A stretch of DNA of 64,000 nt from Orrella sp037026685 (lineage in GTDB: Bacteria > Pseudomonadota > Gammaproteobacteria > Burkholderiales > Burkholderiaceae_B), in contig NZ_JBANET010000008.1 in the NCBI RefSeq assembly GCF_037026685.1, forward strand, positions 62,001 through 126,000, given 5' to 3'. Below the pieces are notes generated by a model that saw only the letters and a program-made list of their open reading frames with translations, had not been told where the DNA came from and made no database searches. Each line of letters starts with the position of its first letter. Position 1 is the stretch's first letter. The translations under genes and the position numbers were made by a program. Positions 8,804 through 17,220 of this stretch are shown in pieces.

Positions 8804-9776
8804 GCTTGCCCGCGCCGGCCGCCGCGCGGCCCCGCCTGGGCATTTTGCCATGCAGGACGCGCACGCCGGTCAGGGGTTTCTTGGCCATGGTTTCGCCGAT
8901 CAGCGCCAGCAGCATTTCCGCGCTCGGGGACAGGGCGCGCAGCTTGCGCGTGACCAGGCAGACCTCGCGGGACAGGCGCGGACCCTTCAGTTCGCGAAAG
9001 ACGTAGCCCGAATAGCCCACGGAATGCGCCACCAGCGCCGGCAGGATGGCGTAGCGGTCGCCATGGCGCAGCAGGGCATGCAGCGAATTGGTGCTGGAGA
9101 CCTCGTCGTGCGAGCCTTCGAAGAAGGCCGGCTGGCCCGAATGCTCGCGCAGGTATGCATAGATGCCGGTATCGGCGCTGAAGCACACGTGGCCGGCCGG
9201 ATCCAGCGCGGACCACGGCAGCGGGCCGCTGCGACCGGCCAGCGGATGCGCGGCATCGCAGACCACGCCGTAGCGGTCCTCGAACAGAGGGGTATAGATG
9301 AGGTCTTCCAGGCCCTTGTGCCTGCTGGTCACGGCGAAATCGATCTGGCCGTTGGAAACCATGGTCTCGACCATCTGGGCACCGGCGTCGCGCAAGGCCA
9401 GCGTCACGTTGGGATGGAGCTTGCGAAATGCATGGATGGCATCGGCCAGGAACAGGTCCATTACCGAAACCGGCGCGGCCACGCGCAACTGGCCCTGCCT
9501 ACCCTGGGAAAAGGCCTGCAGGTCGCTGATGGCGCCGTCGAACTGGCTCAGGATGCGCTCGGCCTCGGCCTTGAAGCGCTGCGCCTCGCGAGTCATGGTC
9601 ACCCGCCGCGTGGTTCGGTCGAACAGCCGCACGCCCACCGCCTCCTCGAACTGCTGGATGGTGGCGGTCAGCGAGGACTGCGTCAGGAACAGGCGCGAGG
9701 CGGCGACCGTAAAGGAGCCCGCCTCGGCGACGGCGACAAAACAGCGCAGGTGGCGCAGCGACAGGTTGCGGATCAT
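8790..9776 (-). CDS. LysR-family transcriptional regulator
   Basis: 328 residues from MIRNLSLRHLRCF. The N-terminal winged helix-turn-helix runs through GSFTVAASRLFLTQSSLTATIQQFEEAVG, and an effector-binding domain of the LysR type fills the rest. An upstream in-frame ATG (9851) would add 25 residues of low-complexity arginine-containing sequence and run into the operator, so the start at 9776 is preferred. It is divergent from the hydroxyacid dehydrogenase-aminotransferase pair, and an inverted repeat with LysR-box geometry lies in the gap. The usual arrangement would make it the activator of that pair and its own repressor. It could also act on the convergent Bug gene. Confidence 0.92.
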   Translation of the reverse strand: MIRNLSLRHLRCFVAVAEAGSFTVAASRLFLTQSSLTATIQQFEEAVGVRLFDRTTRRVTMTREAQRFKAEAERILSQFDGAISDLQAFSQGRQGQLRVAAPVSVMDLFLADAIHAFRKLHPNVTLALRDAGAQMVETMVSNGQIDFAVTSRHKGLEDLIYTPLFEDRYGVVCDAAHPLAGRSGPLPWSALDPAGHVCFSADTGIYAYLREHSGQPAFFEGSHDEVSSTNSLHALLRHGDRYAILPALVAHSVGYSGYVFRELKGPRLSREVCLVTRKLRALSPSAEMLLALIGETMAKKPLTGVRVLHGKMPRRGRAAAGAGKLTRS

Positions 9777-9827
9777 GCGGGTCTCCGCCCGCCGGAATGT
9801 GCGGACGGCGGGCGCACGAAGAATATA

Positions 9828-9867
9828 TTGACAGAACCGAACAATCAACAAATATCAATTATTTGTT
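9828..9867 (+). promoter_or_regulatory. Promoter and LysR-type operator in the divergent gap
   Basis: A perfect -35 box TTGACA (9828-9833) faces the dehydrogenase. Starting 13 bases after it is the inverted repeat AACAAATA (9847-9854) / TATTTGTT (9860-9867) with a five-base spacer. This contains the T-N11-A arrangement typical of LysR-regulator sites and covers the expected -10 position. The region is much richer in A/T than its surroundings. Confidence 0.6.
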
Positions 9868-9933
9868 ATGAATAAATTCGCAGCCTAGAATTTTTCACAC
9901 CCCCGGATCGACCGGCACGGAAAACGCTCTTTC

Positions 9934-10917
9934 ATGCAAGCAACTGTCACGCGCCCTTTGCGCATCCTGCTTTCCTCCCAGTGCGCCGATAATCTCGGCG
10001 CGCAGGTCGCGGCCGCCCTGGGCCGGCGCCCCCATGAAATCGTACGCGCCAGCCCGCGCGTGGACGATGCGCCCGGCGACGTGGACATCGGCTTCATCTC
10101 GCGCGACGTCACCGGCCTGTCCACCAAGCACGTTGTCCAGGAGCCGTTGCAGGCCTTCTATGCCAGCCTGCGCCGCTCGCCTGCATTGCGCTGGGTGCAC
10201 GTGCATTCGGCCGGCGCCGACCGGCCCATCTTCGCCGAACTGCGCGAGCGCGGTGTGCAGGTCAGCACCTCGCCCGGCGCCAACGCCGAGGTGGTGGCGC
10301 AAACCGCGCTGGCCGGCGTGCTGGCGCTGGCGCGCCACTTTCCGCTTTTGCTCGAGGCGCAACGCCGGCGCGAATGGGTTTCGCTCGTGGCCAGCGGCCT
10401 GCCGGCCGACCTGGCCGGACAACACGCCATCGTGGTGGGCTGGGGGCCCATCGGCCAGCGTATCGCCGGCTATCTGCGCATGCTGGGCCTGCGGGTGACG
10501 GTGGCACGCCGCCAGCGCGAACCGGGGGCCGGCCCGGACCTGTCCACCATCGCCTATGCGGAATTGGACATTCATGCCGCCCAGGCAGACTGGCTGGTGC
10601 TGGCCTGCCCTTTGACCGAGCAGACCCGCGGCCTGGTCGGCCCGGCCACGCTGGCGGCCATCAAGCCGGGGGCCCGCCTGGTGAACGTGGCACGCGGCGA
10701 AGTGATCGTGCAAGCCAGCCTGGAAGCGGCCCTGCGCGAGAGCCGGCTCTCGGGCGCCTACCTGGACGTATTCGAATTCGAACCGCTGCCCCGCGACAGC
10801 GCCCTCTGGCAAATGCCCAACGTCATCGTCACGCCCCATTCGGCGGGACATTCGGACGGCAACGAAAGACGCGTAGCGCGGATTTTCCTCGACCTGCTGG
10901 GCCAGTGGCGCGATTGA
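9934..10917 (+). CDS. D-isomer-specific 2-hydroxyacid dehydrogenase family protein
   Basis: 327 residues. The NAD-binding loop is VVGWGPIGQRIA, followed by the family's catalytic set: the arginine in NVARGEV, the glutamate in FEFEPL and the histidine in TPHSAGH. The N-terminal catalytic-domain half includes HSAGADRPIF. Such enzymes interconvert 2-keto and D-2-hydroxy acids with NAD(P)H, and the short divergent GhrA-like subgroup reduces glyoxylate or hydroxypyruvate. It is first in a two-gene plus-strand operon with an aminotransferase 34 bases downstream. That pairing suggests interconversion of a keto acid with both its hydroxy and its amino form. The substrate is unknown. Confidence 0.88.
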   Translation: MQATVTRPLRILLSSQCADNLGAQVAAALGRRPHEIVRASPRVDDAPGDVDIGFISRDVTGLSTKHVVQEPLQAFYASLRRSPALRWVHVHSAGADRPIFAELRERGVQVSTSPGANAEVVAQTALAGVLALARHFPLLLEAQRRREWVSLVASGLPADLAGQHAIVVGWGPIGQRIAGYLRMLGLRVTVARRQREPGAGPDLSTIAYAELDIHAAQADWLVLACPLTEQTRGLVGPATLAAIKPGARLVNVARGEVIVQASLEAALRESRLSGAYLDVFEFEPLPRDSALWQMPNVIVTPHSAGHSDGNERRVARIFLDLLGQWRD

Positions 10918-10951
10918 CGCCGCCGGTCCCGCCCACTTCCAATCGAACGAC

Positions 10952-12154
10952 ATGGCCCTGATCGCATCCCGAATCGAACGCATCAAACCCTCTCCCAGCT
11001 CGATGGCCGGCCAGCGCGCGCGCGAACTGCGCGCCGCGGGCCGCGACATCGTCAGCCTGACCTCGGGAGAACCGGACTTCGATACGCCGCCCAACGTGAC
11101 CGAAGCGGTGGTGCGCGCCATGGCCCAGTCGCGCACCAAGTACACCGACGTGGGCGGCACGCCGGAACTGAAGGACGCCATCTGCGCCAAGTTCGCGCGC
11201 GATAACGGCCTGACCTACCGGCCCGAGGAAGTGGTGGTCGGCAACGGCGGCAAGCAGATCATCTTCAACGCCCTGCTGAGCACGGTGCAGGAAGGCGACG
11301 AAGTCATCGTGCCCACGCCCTACTGGGTGTCGTACCCGGACATCGTGCTGCTGGCCGGCGGCCAGCCGGTGTTCGTGCCGGCCCCGCCCGAACATGGCTT
11401 CAAGCTGCAGCCGGCCGACCTGGAGCGGGCCATCACGCCCCGCACCCGCTGGCTGGCGCTGAACAGCCCCAACAACCCCAGCGGCGCGCTGTATTCGCGC
11501 GAGGAACTGCTGGCCCTGGCCGAAGTGCTGCAAAGGCATCCCCACGTCTGGGTGCTGACCGACGACATCTACGAGCACATCCGCTACGACGGCCGCCCCT
11601 ACTTCACGATGGCGCAGGTCGCGCCGGCGCTCAAGGCGCGCACGCTGACGCTCAACGGCGTGTCCAAGGCCTACGCCATGACGGGCTGGCGCATCGGTTT
11701 CGGCGCGGGGCCGGCGCCGCTGGTCAAGGCCATGACCAAGCTGCAGTCGCAAAGCACCTCTGGCGCCTCCTCGATCAGCCAGGCCGCCGCGACGGAGGCG
11801 CTGAACGGCCCGCAGGACTTCATCGCCGAGCGCTGCCGGACCTTCCAGGCGCGGCGCGACTACCTGGTGGCACAACTGAACGGCATGCCGGGCCTGCGCT
11901 GCCACGTGCCCGAAGGGGCCTTCTACGCCTTTCCGGACTGCGCGGGGCTGATCGGCCGCCGAACGCCCGCCGGCAAGGCGCTGCAGACCGACGCCGACGT
12001 GGTCATGTACCTGCTGGACGAAGAAAACCTTGCCGTGCTGCAGGGCGATGCCTACGGCGTCTCGCCCTACTTCCGGCTTTCGTACGCCACGGCGATGGAC
12101 CGCATCGAAGAGGCCTGCGCGCGCCTGCGCCGGGCCTGCGAAAAACTGGCCTAG
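10952..12154 (+). CDS. Class I/II pyridoxal-phosphate aminotransferase (aspartate aminotransferase-like)
   Basis: 400 residues of the fold-type I aminotransferase family. SLTSGEPDFDTP near residue 35 is the substrate-loop signature, NSPNNPSGA precedes the cofactor-binding aspartate region (LTDDIYEHI), and the Schiff-base lysine is K239 in GVSKAYAMTGWR. Lengths and motifs match the aspartate/aromatic aminotransferase subgroup Ib. It probably transfers the amino group between a 2-keto acid and glutamate or aspartate. It follows the hydroxyacid dehydrogenase by 34 bases and is likely co-transcribed from the promoter near 9830. The exact amino acid substrate cannot be set from sequence. Confidence 0.9.
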   Translation: MALIASRIERIKPSPSSMAGQRARELRAAGRDIVSLTSGEPDFDTPPNVTEAVVRAMAQSRTKYTDVGGTPELKDAICAKFARDNGLTYRPEEVVVGNGGKQIIFNALLSTVQEGDEVIVPTPYWVSYPDIVLLAGGQPVFVPAPPEHGFKLQPADLERAITPRTRWLALNSPNNPSGALYSREELLALAEVLQRHPHVWVLTDDIYEHIRYDGRPYFTMAQVAPALKARTLTLNGVSKAYAMTGWRIGFGAGPAPLVKAMTKLQSQSTSGASSISQAAATEALNGPQDFIAERCRTFQARRDYLVAQLNGMPGLRCHVPEGAFYAFPDCAGLIGRRTPAGKALQTDADVVMYLLDEENLAVLQGDAYGVSPYFRLSYATAMDRIEEACARLRRACEKLA

Positions 12155-12176
12155 CCCCGGCGGGCGGCAAGACTGC

Positions 12177-12196
12177 GGCGGGCCGGCCAGCCCGCC
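12177..12196. terminator. Possible bidirectional hairpin between convergent genes
   Basis: GGCGGGC (12177-12183) pairs with GCCCGCC (12190-12196) across a six-base loop. It lies in the 42-base gap where the aminotransferase gene and the small minus-strand gene converge. No T run follows on either side, so a terminator role is tentative. Confidence 0.3.
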
Positions 12197-12511
12197 CTAT
12201 GCCTTTGAGGCTCCCTTGCGCTCGGGCAACGGGGGGTTGGCCTCGCCATCCTCGCCGAAGTCCCCCTCGCCCAGCTTGATCACGCCTTCCGAAGGCACCC
12301 ACTGCGCCTTCTTGCCCAAGGCCTCGATCTGCCCGCGGGCCTGCTCGAAGGCCCGCAGCAACTCGCTGCCCGTACCGTCGGCAGCGCCGAAATGGCGCCG
12401 CAGGGCATCGCCCGAAATCTCGAACTGGCGCTTGACGCCGCCCGTCTCCAGCATGAAGGTTACGTCGTCTCCATTGGCTTGCGCATTGGTGGCCTTGGCG
12501 AAACTTCCCAT
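12197..12511 (-). CDS. Small DUF1488-like hypothetical protein
   Basis: 104 residues from MGSFAKA. The pattern VTFMLETGG..RQFEISGDALRRHFGA, followed by a leucine-rich helix (LLRAFEQARGQIEALGKKA) and a terminal hydrophobic strand (GVIKLGEGDF), resembles the DUF1488 family of short bacterial proteins of unknown function. It has no signal peptide or membrane segment and ends in a charged, proline-containing tail. The frame could be opened further upstream (to 12751), but the added residues look like non-coding translation. It is divergent from the metallophosphoesterase gene across about 210 bases in which I see no other gene. The family match is from memory of the pattern, so moderate. Confidence 0.7.
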   Translation of the reverse strand: MGSFAKATNAQANGDDVTFMLETGGVKRQFEISGDALRRHFGAADGTGSELLRAFEQARGQIEALGKKAQWVPSEGVIKLGEGDFGEDGEANPPLPERKGASKA

Positions 12512-12722
12512 GTCTTGGCTCCTTGGTCGACTTGCCGGATATTCCATCCTACCCAAGCGGCCGGCCGGGCGAGGTAACCAATGGCAGCAGTGCGCAAGGT
12601 CCGCCGCAGCCCCCAGCAGGACAGGGCCGCTGCCCCATGGCGCGCTGCGCCTAGAATGTCGGGATTCGCCGCGCCACCGGCCCGGTGCGTCCCGGCTCGC
12701 CGACCGCAGCTCCGCTGATCGC

Positions 12723-13922
12723 ATGTCCCACCGAACCACCCCCTTGCTCATCCGCTTCCTTGCCCTGCTCGCCCTGGCGCACCTTTACGTCGGCCTGCGC
12801 CTGCTGGGCGACCTGCCCCTGGGCGGCACGTCCAAGGCCGCGGCGGCTGCCGCGCTGGCCGCCTCCTGCCTGCTCATCCCGCTGGGCCTGCTCGGCCGCT
12901 CGGGCGCCGGCCAGGGGCCGCGCGACGCCCTGGCCTGGGCGGGGCTGCTGGCCATGGGGCTGTTCTCGTCGCTGTTCGTCCTGACGCTGCTGCGCGACGT
13001 GCTGCTGGTGCTGGCGCAGCTGGCCGCCTGGGCGGGCCTGGCCGTGCCCATGGCCGCGCTGCGCGCGCAAAGCGCCTGGGCCGTGCCCGCGCTGGCGGGC
13101 CTGGCCAGCCTGGCGGGCCTGTTCAACGCCCGCCGCCGCGCCGCGGTGGTGGACATCGCGGTCCCGGTCCAGGATCTGCCGGCCGCCCTGCACGGCTACA
13201 GCATCGTGCAACTGAGCGACATCCACGTGGGGCCGACCATCAAGCGCGGCTATGTGCAGGCCATCGTCGATGCCGCCAACGCGCTGGCGCCGGACCTGAT
13301 CGCGGTCACCGGCGACGTGGTCGACGGCAGCGTGCGCCACCTGCGCGCCCACACCGAGGCGCTGGCGGGCCTGCGGGCCCGCGACGGCGTGTACCTGGTC
13401 ACCGGCAACCACGAATACTATTCGGGCGTGCAGCAATGGGTGCAGGAGTTCCGCCGCCTGGGCCTGACAGTGCTGATGAACGAGCACGCCGTGCTGCGGC
13501 GCGGCGGCGCCGTGCTGGTGGTGGCCGGCGTGACCGACCATGGCGCCGGCAGCTTCGACCGCGCCCAGGCCTGCGATCCGGCCCGCGCCTTGCACGGCGC
13601 GCCGCCCGAGGCGGCCGTCAGGCTGCTGCTGGCGCACCAGCCCCGCACCGCGCTGCAGGCGCAGGGCCTGGGCTATACGCTGCAGCTTTCGGGCCACACC
13701 CACGGCGGGCAGTTCCTGCCCTGGGGATGGTTCGTGCGCTTTCAGCAGCCCATCACGGCAGGGCTGCACAGGCTGGGCGGCCTGTGGGTCTACGTGAGCC
13801 GCGGCACGGGCTACTGGGGCCCGCCCAAGCGCCTGGGCGCGCCCTCCGAGATCACCCGGCTGCGGCTGGTGCCGGCCACGGCGCGTCCGGTTCGCCCAGG
13901 TCCCAGTAGAGACCGGCCATGA
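12723..13922 (+). CDS. Membrane-anchored metallophosphoesterase
   Basis: 399 residues. The first 135 form about four hydrophobic helices. A calcineurin-like phosphoesterase domain follows with all metal-binding motifs: QLSDIHVG (D166, H168), TGDVVDG (D198), TGNHEYY (N229, H230), LLAHQP and LSGHTHGGQF. This is the YaeI/YkuE-like architecture. Such enzymes hydrolyse phosphoesters, some of them UDP-linked or phospholipid substrates, at the cytoplasmic membrane. The start chosen (ATG 12723) begins the hydrophobic region directly. The 3' end runs 71 bases into the convergent M20 peptidase gene, giving a C-terminal tail (about 20 residues) beyond the usual end of the fold at EITRLRLV. Confidence 0.88.
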   Translation: MSHRTTPLLIRFLALLALAHLYVGLRLLGDLPLGGTSKAAAAAALAASCLLIPLGLLGRSGAGQGPRDALAWAGLLAMGLFSSLFVLTLLRDVLLVLAQLAAWAGLAVPMAALRAQSAWAVPALAGLASLAGLFNARRRAAVVDIAVPVQDLPAALHGYSIVQLSDIHVGPTIKRGYVQAIVDAANALAPDLIAVTGDVVDGSVRHLRAHTEALAGLRARDGVYLVTGNHEYYSGVQQWVQEFRRLGLTVLMNEHAVLRRGGAVLVVAGVTDHGAGSFDRAQACDPARALHGAPPEAAVRLLLAHQPRTALQAQGLGYTLQLSGHTHGGQFLPWGWFVRFQQPITAGLHRLGGLWVYVSRGTGYWGPPKRLGAPSEITRLRLVPATARPVRPGPSRDRP

Positions 13923-15258
13923 TGCGCAACCCTTCGCGGGCGACCCCGGGCAGCAGATGCTCGTCCGGGCCGTGCTGCCCACAGGCCGGATACGAATGCG
14001 GCACCCACAGCGTGGGCAGCCCAAGGGTCTCTGCGAACACTTCGTTGGGCAGCGAACCAGCCAGATTCGGCAGCACCGCCGGCTCCGCGCCGCAACTGCG
14101 CGCCATCGAGCGGCAGGCCCAGCGTACCCACGGATGCTCGACATCCAGACGGGTCGCAGCGCCTTGCATGCCCAGTTCTACGGCCACATCCTCGAAACCG
14201 TGCGCATCCAGATGCCTGCGCAGCAGCTCGGGCAGCTCGCGCCAGCGGGTGCCTACGACGAAACGCAATTGGCAATGCGCAACCGCAGCGGGAGGAATGG
14301 CGTTGACCGGCCGCTGCGGCGTACCCGCTTCCAGCGCCAGCACTTCCAGGGTATTCCAGCCGATCAAGCGTTCGGCCGCGCTCAGACCGGGCTCGCCCCA
14401 GCCTGGAGTCAGCGGCGGGTCGCCGTCTCCCGCGCCGACAGGAATGTCCCTCAGGGCGGCGCGAACGGCTGGCGTCAACGAGTCAGGCCGCAGCCCGTCG
14501 ACGCGCATCACGCCGCGCGCATCCACCAGGCAGGCCAGCGCATTGGCGAGCCTGGTCGCCGGATTGGAGATTACGCCGCCCCAGTTGCCCGAGTGATACC
14601 CGCGCTGCCGCGCCTGCAGGCGCAGGGAGAAGTTGACCATGCCGCGCGAACCCAGGAAAACCGTGGGTCGTCCGGCGCACACGCGCGGGCCGTCGCATCC
14701 GATGAACAGGTCGGCACGCAGCCGTTCGCGCTGCTCGTGGCAGAACGCCTGCAAGCCGGGCGAGCCCGCCTCCTCGCCAGTTTCCAGCAGGACGGTCACG
14801 TTGTAGCCCAGCCTGCCGCCGCGCGCCTCTATGGCCGCGGCCAGCCCGGCCAGGTTGACGCTGTGCTGCCCCTTGTTGTCTGCAGTCCCCCGCCCATACC
14901 ACTTGCCCTCGCGCACTGTCAGTTGCCAGGGCGACAGGCCCGGCGACCAGGCATCGGGCTGGCCACCCACCACGTCGCCATGGCCGTAGGTCAGCACGGC
15001 AGGCAACCCCTGTGCCTCGATGCGGCGCGCCACCAGCAGCGGCCCGGCGCCCGCCACGGGGTTGGGCAACACCTGCACGTCAAAGTCCAGGGCCCCCAGG
15101 AAGGGCCGCATCTCCTGCTCAAGATATTGCGCCAGCGCGGGCGACGCGCAGCCCGCGTCGCTTTCAGAGCGGTAGGCCACGCGCCGGCACAGCGCCTCCA
15201 GGAAGCTGCCGTCATCGAAATGGCCGTCGGCCGCGGCCAGGCAATCGGTTCGTGTCAT
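13852..15258 (-). CDS. M20-family metallopeptidase (ArgE/DapE/carboxypeptidase type)
   Basis: 468 residues. The zinc-site motifs of M20 peptidases are present: TYGHGDVVGG with its metal-binding histidine and aspartate, YGRGTADNKGQ with the bridging aspartate, and LLETGEEAGSPG with the catalytic glutamate pair. A dimerisation domain lies between about residues 210 and 350. Family members hydrolyse N-acyl amino acids, dipeptides or related amides in the cytoplasm. It is last in a minus-strand operon, 35 bases after a Bug receptor, so it may hydrolyse the imported compound or an intermediate. Its final 71 bases overlap the convergent metallophosphoesterase gene. Confidence 0.9.
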   Translation of the reverse strand: MTRTDCLAAADGHFDDGSFLEALCRRVAYRSESDAGCASPALAQYLEQEMRPFLGALDFDVQVLPNPVAGAGPLLVARRIEAQGLPAVLTYGHGDVVGGQPDAWSPGLSPWQLTVREGKWYGRGTADNKGQHSVNLAGLAAAIEARGGRLGYNVTVLLETGEEAGSPGLQAFCHEQRERLRADLFIGCDGPRVCAGRPTVFLGSRGMVNFSLRLQARQRGYHSGNWGGVISNPATRLANALACLVDARGVMRVDGLRPDSLTPAVRAALRDIPVGAGDGDPPLTPGWGEPGLSAAERLIGWNTLEVLALEAGTPQRPVNAIPPAAVAHCQLRFVVGTRWRELPELLRRHLDAHGFEDVAVELGMQGAATRLDVEHPWVRWACRSMARSCGAEPAVLPNLAGSLPNEVFAETLGLPTLWVPHSYPACGQHGPDEHLLPGVAREGLRIMAGLYWDLGEPDAPWPAPAAAG

Positions 15259-15293
15259 GGGGAAAGGCAGAGGCGCGGTCGCGCGCCGCTTGC

Positions 15294-16271
15294 TTAGTTG
15301 CGCTGGATGTCGGCCTGCTCGGCGATGGGACGCAGCTTGGCGATGTCGCCCCGGACCCGCTTGACGTAGTCTTGCGAGGATTCGAAACCCGGCTCGATAC
15401 CCGCGTTGGCCAGTTGCTCAAGCATACTGGGCTCGGCCATGGTCTGGGCCAATGCCTGCTCCAGCCGGGCCTGCACAGGCGCCGGCAAGCCGGCCGGGGC
15501 GACGACGGCAAACCACGATTGCATCGCGAAACCAGGATAGCCGCTTTCGGCGATGGTCGGTACGTCCGGCAGCAGCTTGGATCGCTCCGGGCCGGTGACG
15601 GCCAAGGCCTTGACGCGCCCGCCCTTGAGCGCGGCCACCGTGGCGGGCAAGGCGTCGAAACTGATCGGGATCTGGCCGCCCATCAGGTCGGTCAACGCGG
15701 GTGCGGCGCCCTTGTACGGAATGTGCGTCACGCTCACCCCGGCGGCCGACCAGAGCATTTCCGCGGCAAAGTGCACCGTCGTGCCATTGCCATGCGAGCC
15801 GTAGGAATACCGGTTGGGCTGCTTGCGGATGTTCTCGATCAGCCCGGGCAGATCCTTGGCGGGCTCGGCGTTATTGGCCAGCAGCGCCAGGCTGGTCGTG
15901 CCCACCACGCCGATGGGCGTGAAGCTCTCAAGCGGATCGTAGGACAGGTCGGGGTAAAGGATGGGATTGACCGCAAAGGTGGTGGCCGTGCCCATCAGCA
16001 AGGTGTAGCCGTCGGGCGCCGCCTTGGCTACCAGGTCCGCGCCGATGATGGTGGCCGCGCCGGCGCGGTAATCCACCACGACCTGCTGGCCCAGGCGCTC
16101 GGACAACCCTTGCACGACGATGCGCGTCACGGTATCGACGGTGCCGCCCGGCGGGAACGGCACGATCATTCTGATGGGCCGGTCGGGATACTGCGCCAGG
16201 GCGGGAGCGCCTGCCAGCACGCCCGTGGCCAGCGCCGCTGCAAGCAGGACGGAACGGAATGCTATTTTCAT
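15294..16271 (-). CDS. Bug/TctC-family periplasmic solute-binding receptor
   Basis: 325 residues. The signal peptide (MKIAFRSVLLAAALATGV, cleaved after ALA near residue 26) leads into YPDRPIRMIVPFPPGG. Then come VVDYRAGAATIIGA, where a DY replaces the usual EN before R, and IPYKGAAPALTDLMGG. The altered loop touches the ligand pocket and may shift specificity. The gene lies fourth in the operon headed by the carboxymuconolactone-decarboxylase-like gene, 31 bases after the hydroxyisobutyrate-dehydrogenase-like gene, so its ligand is probably the substrate of that pathway. No membrane transporter genes accompany it. Confidence 0.93.
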   Translation of the reverse strand: MKIAFRSVLLAAALATGVLAGAPALAQYPDRPIRMIVPFPPGGTVDTVTRIVVQGLSERLGQQVVVDYRAGAATIIGADLVAKAAPDGYTLLMGTATTFAVNPILYPDLSYDPLESFTPIGVVGTTSLALLANNAEPAKDLPGLIENIRKQPNRYSYGSHGNGTTVHFAAEMLWSAAGVSVTHIPYKGAAPALTDLMGGQIPISFDALPATVAALKGGRVKALAVTGPERSKLLPDVPTIAESGYPGFAMQSWFAVVAPAGLPAPVQARLEQALAQTMAEPSMLEQLANAGIEPGFESSQDYVKRVRGDIAKLRPIAEQADIQRN

Positions 16272-16302
16272 GGTGTTTTCCCCTTGATGAGTGGCCCGGC
16301 GC

Positions 16303-17196
16303 TCAACCGCGCCGGTTGGTGTCGAACTTGACGATACGGTTGAAGTCCTCCTGGTCGGCCAGGCTGGCCACGCTGTCCTGCCAGATGCCCGCCACCTGCG
16401 TGCAGACAGGCAGATCCAGCTCGACGCTTTGCATCAGCCCCTGCGCCAGGCGCACGTCCTTGCGCATCAATTGCATGGTGAAGCCCGAATCGAAGGCATC
16501 ATTCAGGATGCGGCTCGGATAGTTGTAAAGCGTGACGCCGCTGCGGCCCGATCCGGCATTGATGGCATCGAGCAGTTGCCCCGTCTTCACGCCCGCGGCT
16601 TCGGCAATGCGAAACGCCTCGCTGGCGGTCAATAGATGGGCGGCCACCAGCAGGTTGTTGACCAGCTTGGCGATATAACCCGCGCCGCAATCCCCGATGT
16701 GAAAGCGCTTGCTGCCAAGCGCCGAGAGCACGTCCCGGGCACGCGCCAAGTCGGCCTGGCTGCCGCCGATGAACATCGTCAGTTCGCCGGCCGCCGCGCC
16801 GCGCGGCCCGCCGCTGACCGGCGCATCAATCAGCGCCACGCCGGCCCGTTGAAGCACTGGCATCACGGCTCTCATGACAGCGGGGTCGGCGGTGGTGGTA
16901 TCGATCAGCAGCGTGCCTGGCCGCGCCAGGTCGGCAAGGCCCTGCGGGCCTTCGATCAGCGACCGCACGATGTCCGAGTTGGGCAGCGACAGCACGACGA
17001 TGCCGGCGCGAGACAGCAGCCCGGCCAGGGAGTCCGCCAGGCTGATGCCATCCTTCGCGCACGCCTCCCTGGCTGCCTGGGAGGCGTCCAGCCCGTGCAC
17101 CTCGAAGCCGGCGCGCCTGAGCGAGTTGGCCATGCCACGGCCCATCTGGCCCAGGCCGATGACGCCGACGCAAGTGTTTTCTTTCATGACAAACAT
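16303..17196 (-). CDS. NAD(P)-dependent beta-hydroxyacid dehydrogenase (3-hydroxyisobutyrate dehydrogenase-like)
   Basis: 297 residues (294 from the internal ATG at 17187). The N-terminal nucleotide loop GVIGLGQMGRGMA, the substrate segment DAPVSGGPRGA and the catalytic lysine in GAGYIAKLVNN define the 3-hydroxyisobutyrate/tartronate-semialdehyde reductase family. It oxidises a beta-hydroxy acid to the semialdehyde, or the reverse. It lies 24 bases after an aldehyde dehydrogenase gene, so hydroxyacid to semialdehyde to acid is a natural two-step sequence. Neither candidate start has a clear Shine-Dalgarno sequence, so the first residues are uncertain. Confidence 0.9.
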   Translation of the reverse strand: MFVMKENTCVGVIGLGQMGRGMANSLRRAGFEVHGLDASQAAREACAKDGISLADSLAGLLSRAGIVVLSLPNSDIVRSLIEGPQGLADLARPGTLLIDTTTADPAVMRAVMPVLQRAGVALIDAPVSGGPRGAAAGELTMFIGGSQADLARARDVLSALGSKRFHIGDCGAGYIAKLVNNLLVAAHLLTASEAFRIAEAAGVKTGQLLDAINAGSGRSGVTLYNYPSRILNDAFDSGFTMQLMRKDVRLAQGLMQSVELDLPVCTQVAGIWQDSVASLADQEDFNRIVKFDTNRRG

Positions 17197-17220
17197 CCGA
17201 TGTAGTTGAAAGACAGGCCC

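Noticed and set aside
12651..14144. Minus-strand open frame opposite the metallophosphoesterase
   Set aside because: The sequence is low-complexity His/Gln/Arg-rich. The metal-site motifs are on the other strand.
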